From an uncultured Pirellula sp. (GTDB taxonomy: Bacteria; Planctomycetota; Planctomycetia; Pirellulales; Pirellulaceae), in assembly GCA_903837255.1 (NCBI GenBank), contig CAILTZ010000781.1, positions 1 to 5,304 on the forward strand: DNA of 5,304 bases, given 5' to 3'. The notes under the pieces were generated by a model that searched no databases, was not told where the DNA came from, and saw nothing but the letters and a program-made list of their open reading frames with translations. Made by a program: the position numbers and the translations under genes. This document shows, piece after piece, positions 1 to 4,766 of this stretch. Positions within the stretch are counted from its first letter, which is position 1. Each line of letters opens with the position of its first letter.

Positions 1-181
1 CACTTTCGGAGAAGGCTGGCACAACAATCACCACGCAGACCAGCGAAGCGCACAACATGGACATCGCTGGTTCGAATTCGATCCCTCTTGGTGGTTCATC
101 AACCTCATGGCCAAAGTTGGCTTGGCCTGGAACCTTATCGGTCCCCGCCAAGCCTCAAACGCTCCGGTCAAACACGACTGA
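1..181 (+). CDS. Fatty-acid (acyl-CoA) desaturase, C-terminal fragment
   Basis: This is the last 59 codons of a gene that starts left of the window; the reading frame begins at base 2 and stops at TGA 179-181. The fragment opens with TFGEGWHNNHHADQRSA. This contains the third histidine box (HNNHH, local residues 7-11) of membrane di-iron fatty-acid desaturases of the stearoyl-CoA/DesA class, followed by the family's usual H-G-x-R-W-x-E-x-D segment and a W-rich stretch (FDPSWWFINLM). Family members insert a double bond, usually delta-9, into acyl chains at the membrane, using the histidine boxes to hold two irons. The first two boxes and the membrane helices lie outside the window, so substrate and regiospecificity cannot be judged. 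The short C-terminal tail after LAWNLIGPR is hydrophilic, as usual. Only 12 bp separate it from the converging stop of the thioredoxin-fold gene, and I see no terminator hairpin there. Confidence 0.88.
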   Translation, partial: TFGEGWHNNHHADQRSAQHGHRWFEFDPSWWFINLMAKVGLAWNLIGPRQASNAPVKHD

Positions 182-193
182 AGCTCGTAAAGG

Positions 194-1387
194 TTACTGA
201 CCAGACTTCTTCTTTTCGAGCTGCTCGGCGATGAAATCGCTGAGCCCTGCTCCCCGCAACTCTTTGGCTGTTCCGAGGATCTCGCCTGTGTCTCCATCAA
301 CCAACAGAACGAATGGGATACCACTCACGTCGTGCATCTTTCCAAGTGTGGTCTCCCAAAACTTGCCTTCGTAGATCTGCGTCCAAGGCATCTCACGGTT
401 CTTTAAAAAGTCCTTTACCTTCTCTTCCATGTTCTCTTGGTCGAAACTGATTCCCAAGATATCAAACCCGCTTTCGTGATGGGCTTCGTATGCCTTCTTC
501 ATGTTGGGGATTTCACCTATGCAAGGACCACACCAAGTCGCCCAAAAGTCGAGCATCACAAGCTTTCCCTTGTAGTCCGTCGGAAAACGAACCTCTTTGC
601 CATCCATCGTAGAAGCGCTAAACTCCAGCGCTTTTTTCCCAATCCTCAAATCGGGTGGGAGAGGCAGTTCGGGGAGCTCCTTGTCGGATTTGGACAAAGT
701 TAACTTGCCATCAACCGCCTTCAAAACATAGGTTTTTCCCGTGAAGTTGAAGGGTTCCCCAAGTCGAATGGTTTCATAGTTACGGCTGATTCTTCCGTCG
801 GCGTTTCTGTCCAAAGGTAGCATGCCATTGGGTGCCAACGGACCCGCTGAGAAGGTCTTGAATTCCTTGCCATCGATTTCCAATTGATATTCAGTACCAA
901 AATCGATGTAGAACATCAGCGTGTCTTTAAGCGGGGCCCTTGCAGGATCCTTGGGATCAAAACGATATAGTCCCAACGCTCCGGATCGGTCCTTCCCCAG
1001 CTCTACCTTCGCATTGCCGTTGTATGTCGAGAATCCACCTTGCTCGCGAGGCATCCATGTAACCTCGGGATCATTGGTCAGGTCCCCATCGTTGTTCGCA
1101 TCGATGAAAAGACTCGCCTTGGCATCCTCGGGCTCATTGAGAATAAACGCCCAGGTCTTGTCCTCGATCTCGATGCGACCGTACTTGGGCGATTCAAGCC
1201 CCTCAGGACTCTTCTGAATCCCCTTAGCCTCGTCGCTCATCGCGGCTCGGAGAGGTCGATAACCACCCATTTTCTGAGACATACCAGAGGCGATGAACGA
1301 CTCCTTGATCTCTTGGGAGAAAGCCCATTGAGATGCAGATCCGAGTGCGGCAAGTAAGACTGTACAAGCAAACAATTGTCGACGCAT
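194..1387 (-). CDS. Exported TlpA/ResA-type thioredoxin-fold protein with DxNxDG loops
   Basis: A 397-residue protein read from ATG 1385-1387. This start is chosen because GAAGGG lies about 9 nt upstream and because residues 1-24 form a clean signal peptide (basic MRR, hydrophobic FACTVLLAALGSA, likely cut after AFS). A longer in-frame start at 1444 falls inside a terminator hairpin. The C-terminal part, about residues 251-392, is a thioredoxin fold of the TlpA/ResA group: FSASTMDGKEV entry strand, LDFWATWCGPC with redox cysteines C286 and C289, and the cis-proline loop SGIPF (P358). Such proteins reduce or exchange disulfides outside the cytoplasmic membrane. The N-terminal 225 residues are not a family I can name. 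They hold two EF-hand-like D-x-N-x-D-G segments, DANNDGD from residue 96 and DRNADGR from residue 193, each with Glu one residue later than in a canonical 12-residue loop, so calcium binding is only plausible. The redox partner is unknown. It follows the dockerin-repeat gene on the same strand, separated by a terminator. Confidence 0.88.
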   Translation of the reverse strand: MRRQLFACTVLLAALGSASQWAFSQEIKESFIASGMSQKMGGYRPLRAAMSDEAKGIQKSPEGLESPKYGRIEIEDKTWAFILNEPEDAKASLFIDANNDGDLTNDPEVTWMPREQGGFSTYNGNAKVELGKDRSGALGLYRFDPKDPARAPLKDTLMFYIDFGTEYQLEIDGKEFKTFSAGPLAPNGMLPLDRNADGRISRNYETIRLGEPFNFTGKTYVLKAVDGKLTLSKSDKELPELPLPPDLRIGKKALEFSASTMDGKEVRFPTDYKGKLVMLDFWATWCGPCIGEIPNMKKAYEAHHESGFDILGISFDQENMEEKVKDFLKNREMPWTQIYEGKFWETTLGKMHDVSGIPFVLLVDGDTGEILGTAKELRGAGLSDFIAEQLEKKKSGQ

Positions 1388-1396
1388 ATTGATGAA
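1388..1396 (-). promoter_or_regulatory. Spacer and start context of the thioredoxin-fold gene
   Basis: On the - strand the bases before ATG 1385-1387 read GAAGGGTTCATCAAT. The purine block GAAGGG (about 1397-1402) is a reasonable Shine-Dalgarno sequence at a 9 nt distance. It supports the start at 1387 over the longer start at 1444. It is the clearest ribosome binding site among the three - strand genes. Confidence 0.6.
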
Positions 1397-1424
1397 CCCT
1401 TCGCGATGGAATGAAAATATCCAT

Positions 1425-1458
1425 AAAAAAAGTCTCCTAGCCATGTGGCCGGAGACTT
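1425..1458 (-). terminator. Rho-independent terminator after the dockerin-repeat gene
   Basis: Read on the - strand, AAGTCTCC (1451-1458) pairs perfectly with GGAGACTT (1430-1437). Inside the 13 nt loop a further GCC/GGC pair can form around ACAT. The hairpin runs directly into seven T's (complement of A's 1425-1431). This is a textbook intrinsic terminator orientated to stop transcription coming from the dockerin-repeat gene, whose stop lies about 74 nt upstream. It leaves only about 37 nt before the start of the thioredoxin-fold gene, so it either separates two transcription units or acts as an intercistronic attenuator. Confidence 0.8.
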
Positions 1459-1531
1459 ATCTTAATGCATCCAATAGAGATTTCCAACGAGTTCGAACCG
1501 ATTAGGGATTCATCCGCTGGCCACCCATTTC

Positions 1532-2308
1532 CTAGCGGCTGACGCCGCGAAGGAAATTGCTCGAAAAGTAGCTCACCGCTGCTGGTTCCAAATTCGCATT
1601 ATCAGCGACGTTTTTACGGATGACTTGCCCCAGGAGACCATACTGACTGAACCGCGCGACGTTGGATGTGCTGGATCCAACCGCACTCATCATCGCATAG
1701 ACAGGCTGGAAATCAGCATCTTCCACAGCGACAAACTGCAATTCCTCGTCCGCGAAATCAGGAAGCTCCTCGTCCGAAACTCCTCCTCGCTTCACCCAGT
1801 CGAAGTTGAACGACGGATCCTCGAATACCAAATCCGAATCGAACGCCGTTACCTCGACGTCCCCGAGAATGTCGTCCGACGAATCCAAGTTGTCGGTCGC
1901 CTCGGAACTAAACATGTAGGCTACGGGTGCCACAGCAAAGTCTGATGCATTCAAAGCGTCAATCACGACCAAAACATCGATCGGGTTCAGGGACCCATCG
2001 TTGTTGGTGTCTACGCTACCGATCGAATCCCCTTCACCCTCGGCCCCTGAGGCTCGGCGTGCGTTCAAACCAGCAAGATCCATCGAGCCGACTCGGTTGA
2101 GCGTATCGATCAGCCTCAACGCATCGATCGGACTTACCGAACCGTCGCCGTCGACATCGGCGGGTTTGCTAGCATTGAAGTACCGGACGCTTGAGGCCAT
2201 GTAGCTGGCGGCAGCCGGAATCGAACCAAAATCCACGGCCAAATCCACCGCGCAGAGCTTGCGAGACTCCAAAGATTCCAATCCAAGTTTCAGAAAGCGG
2301 TTTTTCAT
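1532..2308 (-). CDS. Planctomycete extracellular-type protein with two dockerin repeats
   Basis: A 258-residue protein of unknown function. The start at ATG 2306-2308 is chosen because it places MKNRFLKLGLESLESRKL at the very N-terminus. That is the position of the LExLExR-type motif known from planctomycete extracellular proteins (Pfam Planc_extracel). The in-frame start at 2404 would add 32 unrelated residues. There is no classical signal peptide; the motif is thought to stand in for one. Two dockerin-type calcium loops follow: DVDGDGSVSPID from residue 51 and DTNNDGSLNPID from residue 100. Each has ligands at loop positions 1, 3, 5 and 12 and a following helix (ALRLIDTLNR; VLVVIDALNA), as in a dockerin type I pair. 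Residues of about 138-200 are strongly acidic, rich in D, E and S. The last 60 residues (SSTSNVARFSQYGLLGQ...) resemble nothing I know. No cohesin partner is in the window. It is probably a secreted or surface calcium-binding protein; the molecular role is not visible. Confidence 0.85.
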   Translation of the reverse strand: MKNRFLKLGLESLESRKLCAVDLAVDFGSIPAAASYMASSVRYFNASKPADVDGDGSVSPIDALRLIDTLNRVGSMDLAGLNARRASGAEGEGDSIGSVDTNNDGSLNPIDVLVVIDALNASDFAVAPVAYMFSSEATDNLDSSDDILGDVEVTAFDSDLVFEDPSFNFDWVKRGGVSDEELPDFADEELQFVAVEDADFQPVYAMMSAVGSSTSNVARFSQYGLLGQVIRKNVADNANLEPAAVSYFSSNFLRGVSR

Positions 2309-2319
2309 GATTCGTTGAC

Positions 2320-2336
2320 TTTTACCACAAGTAAAA
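2320..2336 (-). repeat. Inverted repeat just upstream of the dockerin-repeat gene start
   Basis: On the - strand this reads TTTTAC-TTGTG-GTAAAA, a perfect 6 bp dyad with a 5 nt centre. It ends 11 nt before the ATG at 2308, where a Shine-Dalgarno sequence would normally sit; none is visible. It could be a small leader hairpin or an operator half-site pair. The stem is AT-rich and would be weak as RNA. Confidence 0.35.
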
Positions 2337-2582
2337 AAAGGGGCCTGAAGCGTCGCGAGTGGGCCGACGTTTCGTCTTATACGGAACAGTGTAACAGAAA
2401 GCATTAGAAAAAAGATAGTTTCGCGTGGTATTAGTTCCTAGAATATCTTTTTTTACTAAATTTATGAGCTTCAACGGCCAGCGGTAACGTCCGATGCTCC
2501 GGCCAATTCGACCCTCACTCGAGCCCCATTACTCTCCAAAAACCCATAAAAATCCGCACTGTATCCACCGCCCCAATGTGAC

Positions 2583-2611
2583 TTGACTTCCCTTTACCTT
2601 CGTACCATAAC
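2583..2611 (+). promoter_or_regulatory. Candidate sigma70 promoter for ruvB
   Basis: TTGACT (2583-2588, five of six to the -35 consensus) is followed after exactly 17 bp by CATAAC (2606-2611, four of six to TATAAT). This is the best promoter-like pair in the intergenic region on this strand. Transcription would begin near 2618 and give a leader of about 80 nt that includes the whole tandem repeat before the ruvB start. Assignment is by pattern only. Confidence 0.45.
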
Positions 2612-2653
2612 ACACCTCAGACCGGACACAGTTTGGCGATTGCCACGGAATCG

Positions 2654-2695
2654 GGGGTAAGGACTACGGGGTAAGGACTACGGGGTAAGGACTAC
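2654..2695 (+). repeat. Three perfect 14 bp tandem repeats carrying the ruvB ribosome binding site
   Basis: GGGGTAAGGACTAC occurs three times back to back (2654-2667, 2668-2681, 2682-2695) without a mismatch, followed by GGG and the ruvB ATG at 2699. Each unit contains TAAGGA, a good Shine-Dalgarno core. The last copy (AAGGA 2687-2691) is 7 nt from the ATG, which is ideal spacing; the others are 14 and 28 nt further up. Because 14 is not a multiple of three, the three TAA triplets (2658, 2672, 2686) fall in three different frames, so no upstream reading frame can run into ruvB. Confidence 0.95.
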
Positions 2696-2698
2696 GGG

Positions 2699-3817
2699 AT
2701 GGTACGCGAGCGAAAAATTGGGCCTGGCGACCAGCAGGACGGCAACCAGCCCGACGGCAAGAGCGACTCGTTGGACTCTAGCGATCTGGAACTTGGTGCG
2801 ACCATCGACGGCAGTTCCCACCAAGAACCGGTTGCCGAAAAAGTTCTTGGGATCGGCTCGAGTCGCACTGAGAACGATAATGTGCTTAGGCCCAAGCGGA
2901 TCGATGAGATGATTGGCCAGCGGGATGTCATGGAAGTCCTAAAAATCGCGATCGACGCGGCCAACAAACGCGAGGATCCCCTCGGACATATCTTGCTCGA
3001 CGGCCCCCCTGGACTCGGCAAAACCACCTTTGCCGTTTGCATCCCACAGGAACTTGGCGTGCATGTCGAGATGGCTAGTGGACCGAGTCTCAAAGCCCCC
3101 AAGGAGATCCTCCCTTACCTGACCAACCTTCAGCGACGCTCGGTTCTTTTCATCGACGAAATCCACAGGCTTCCCAAGCCTGTCGAGGAGTTTCTCTATA
3201 CGGCAATGGAAGACTTTCGAGTCGATATTGTTCTTGGGGAGGGTGTCAACGCCCGTACCCTGAACTTGAAATTGCAGCCCTTCACCCTCATCGGCGCGAC
3301 CACCCGGGCCGGGATGCTCAGCGGACCCTTACGCGATCGATTTCACATCCGCCAACACTTGAGCTACTACGACGAAGAGGACCTAGTTCGAATCCTAGAA
3401 CGTAATGCCGAGAAACTCCGAGTGGAGATCTCTCGCGATGCCTCGATGGAAATCGCTAGACGCTCCAGAGGAACCCCGCGTGTGGCCAACGGTCGCTTGC
3501 TTTGGGTCAGAGATTATGCGATGAGCAAAGCCGACGGTCGCGTCAACATCCGCATCGCTCAAAACGCGTTGGAGATGCTCGGCATCGACCATCGAGGCCT
3601 GGACCGCCAAGACCGCAAGTATCTCGAGACAATCATCCGAGTCTTCCAAGGTGGTCCGGCAGGACTCGAGGCAATCGCGCACACGATGGGCATATCTTCC
3701 GATACCCTCGAAGACGAAGTCGAACCGTTCTTGTTACGATCGGAATTGATCATTCGCACCCAACGTGGACGTATCGTCACCCCACTGGGCCAGAGCATCG
3801 TAAAGTCTACACGCTAG
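2699..3817 (+). CDS. ruvB: Holliday junction branch-migration ATPase RuvB
   Basis: A 372-residue RuvB, the hexameric AAA+ motor that works with RuvA to drive branch migration of Holliday junctions in recombinational repair. Visible landmarks are LRPKRIDEMIGQ (63-74); Walker A GPPGLGKT (102-109); Walker B LFIDE followed by IHRLPKPVEEFLYTAMEDF (150-173); the GEG-x-NAR hairpin (180-186); sensor 1 GATTR (199-203); the arginine-finger segment GPLRDRF (209-215); sensor 2 GTPR (258-261); and a C-terminal winged helix (about 300-365) with GGPAGLEAIA and RTQRGRIVTPLG. ATG 2699 is the only workable start: an in-frame TAA lies at 2672 with no start codon between, and AAGGA is 7 nt upstream. It is longer than most RuvB proteins because of an acidic, Asp/Ser/Gln-rich N-terminal extension of about 60 residues. 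After sensor 2 it reads VANGRLLWVRD where E. coli RuvB has IANRLLRRVRD, possibly a lineage trait. ruvA and ruvC are not adjacent. Confidence 0.96.
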   Translation: MVRERKIGPGDQQDGNQPDGKSDSLDSSDLELGATIDGSSHQEPVAEKVLGIGSSRTENDNVLRPKRIDEMIGQRDVMEVLKIAIDAANKREDPLGHILLDGPPGLGKTTFAVCIPQELGVHVEMASGPSLKAPKEILPYLTNLQRRSVLFIDEIHRLPKPVEEFLYTAMEDFRVDIVLGEGVNARTLNLKLQPFTLIGATTRAGMLSGPLRDRFHIRQHLSYYDEEDLVRILERNAEKLRVEISRDASMEIARRSRGTPRVANGRLLWVRDYAMSKADGRVNIRIAQNALEMLGIDHRGLDRQDRKYLETIIRVFQGGPAGLEAIAHTMGISSDTLEDEVEPFLLRSELIIRTQRGRIVTPLGQSIVKSTR

Positions 3818-4562
3818 TCTTTTCAAGCGTATCGATAGCTTCGTCGAAAGCCTCACCGCGACCGACCAACAACGAGATCGGCTCATGGCTTGTCGGGTGA
3901 CGAAAATCCAGGCGCATTGCCGTCAGAAGCATCCGATAGATGCCCGTCTTTTCGTAGAACATTTGGTTCCATCGATGATCCCCATGCCGATGATCGCCAA
4001 GGATCGGATGGCCGATTTGGTTCAAGTGCCTTCGGATCTGATGCCAACGACCCGACTCAGGCCGGATCTCCAGTAGTGAAAACCTAGCCGTGGGGGACCC
4101 GCAGGCCGGCCATGGGATTTCGAATCGCTTCAGGCATCGAAAATGAGTGGTGGCTTGTTGTAGAAGATGCTCCCGAGAAGAACCCTCGTCGAAACACTTC
4201 GGATGGAGCAGTGGACGATCGACACGACATTCCTCGGGCATGTCTCCCCACACCAAGGCTTGGTAGTGCTTCTCTATCCGTTGAGCCATGAACATTTCCC
4301 CCAACGCACCGGCTACTTCAGAGGATCTGGCCATGAGCACCAAACCGGCCGTCGGGCGATCCAACCGATGAACCGGGTAAAGGAACTGCTGCATTTGGTC
4401 TCGGAGAGCTTGGAGCAGTACCGGCTCGGTATCCAGTGTGTTCGGTCCACGATGAACCATCACCCCGGCAGGTTTGTAGACGGCTACCAAATCTTCATCG
4501 CTGTAAACGATCTGGATCGGCTGGCTTAAGCTCTCGACGACGAAGTCCTGAGTGTCTTTCAT
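3807..4562 (-). CDS. truC: TruC-like tRNA pseudouridine synthase, RluA family
   Basis: A 251-residue pseudouridine synthase of the RluA family, which isomerises uridine to pseudouridine in RNA. The family core is complete: IVYSDEDLVAVYKPAGVMVHR (residues 18-38), the catalytic motif HRLDRPT (65-71, Asp68 the nucleophile), ARFSLLEIRPESGRWHQIRRH (159-179), and HPILGDHRHGDHRWN (185-199). The last block, with its extended H-G-D-x-R-x-N, and the overall length match E. coli TruC, which modifies U65 in tRNA-Ile and tRNA-Asp, better than RluA, RluC or RluD; target identity is therefore inferred. There is no S4 RNA-binding domain in front. ATG 4560-4562 is preceded by CCCCCC and an in-frame TGA, with no Shine-Dalgarno sequence and no alternative ATG, GTG or TTG before the core, so initiation may be SD-independent. 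Its 3' end overlaps the 3' end of ruvB by 11 bp. Confidence 0.92.
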   Translation of the reverse strand: MKDTQDFVVESLSQPIQIVYSDEDLVAVYKPAGVMVHRGPNTLDTEPVLLQALRDQMQQFLYPVHRLDRPTAGLVLMARSSEVAGALGEMFMAQRIEKHYQALVWGDMPEECRVDRPLLHPKCFDEGSSREHLLQQATTHFRCLKRFEIPWPACGSPTARFSLLEIRPESGRWHQIRRHLNQIGHPILGDHRHGDHRWNQMFYEKTGIYRMLLTAMRLDFRHPTSHEPISLLVGRGEAFDEAIDTLEKTSV

Positions 4563-4568
4563 GGGGGG

Positions 4569-4664
4569 TCAGATCTTGGGCCATTTGCTGGAAAAACCTT
4601 CGGATTTAAGAAATAGCTCCACGAATGAATCTGGGATCGAGCCTGGATCGACTTTTTTTTTCAT
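4569..4664 (-). CDS. Possible 31-codon leader ORF upstream of truC
   Basis: A short frame starts at ATG 4662-4664 ([18 protein letters not shown]...) and ends at TGA 4569-4571, only 6 nt before truC and in the same frame as truC. A promoter-like pair (4703-4729) lies about 35 nt upstream on the same strand. The peptide is soluble and has no signal sequence. I do not recognise it, and no Shine-Dalgarno sequence precedes it. It could be a real small protein, a translated leader that delivers ribosomes to truC (truC lacks its own SD), or chance. Confidence 0.25.
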   Translation of the reverse strand: MKKKVDPGSIPDSFVELFLKSEGFSSKWPKI

Positions 4665-4702
4665 AGGCTTTTGGTTAAGCTTTCTGCAAGAAATCCTCTG
4701 GG

Positions 4703-4729
4703 ATTTTACGCGTTTGTTCAAACAGTCAA
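4703..4729 (-). promoter_or_regulatory. Candidate promoter for truC with a dyad in its spacer
   Basis: On the - strand TTGACT (4724-4729) and TAAAAT (4703-4708) are separated by 15 bp, shorter than the 17 bp optimum. Most of the spacer is the dyad GTTTG-AA-CAAAC (4712-4723). A second dyad AAATCC-CAGA-GGATTT (4691-4706) overlaps the -10 box. It would give a transcript starting near 4697 that covers the small leader ORF and truC. Short spacers with operator-like symmetry are often regulated, but this is pattern evidence only. Confidence 0.3.
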
Positions 4730-4766
4730 TGGAATTGGACTTCGGGGAAAGGTTCTCGTTTCGAAC

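Larger units (their letters stand above)
2309..2698. other. Divergent intergenic region between the dockerin-repeat gene and ruvB
   Basis: This 390 bp stretch separates two divergent genes and must hold both sets of signals. The left part (2309-2460) is AT-rich. It contains a TTTTAC/GTAAAA dyad at 2320-2336 and an 11 bp inverted pair AGTAAAAAAAG (2330-2340) and CTTTTTTTACT (2447-2457). It also has TATAAG on the - strand (2376-2381), a possible -10 box for the dockerin-repeat gene without a convincing -35. The right part holds the putative ruvB promoter and the 14 bp repeats. I see no convincing protein or RNA gene in it. Confidence 0.7.

Noticed and set aside
182..222. AGCTCG...CGAGCT inverted repeat near the desaturase stop as a terminator
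   Set aside because: The arms are six bases with a loop of about 29 nt, and there is no T-run after it on either strand in a terminator position.
1388..1444. Longer start for the thioredoxin-fold protein at 1444, adding MARRLFLWIFSFHREGFIN
   Set aside because: That ATG lies in the loop of the terminator hairpin. The start at 1387 has an SD and opens directly on a clean signal peptide.
2309..2404. Longer start for the dockerin-repeat protein at 2404
   Set aside because: The added 32 residues look like translated leader sequence, and they would push the LESLESRKL motif away from the N-terminus where it belongs. No SD favours it.
2654..2695. CRISPR array or classical phase-variable coding repeat
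   Set aside because: The units are 14 bp and directly abutting with no spacers, and they lie outside any coding frame, so unit gain or loss could not switch a frame on or off.
2692..3102. Open frame of 136 codons on the - strand opposite ruvB
   Set aside because: It lies wholly opposite the conserved AAA+ region of ruvB, has Ser/Pro/Arg-rich composition typical of an antisense shadow, and starts or stops at no sensible signals.
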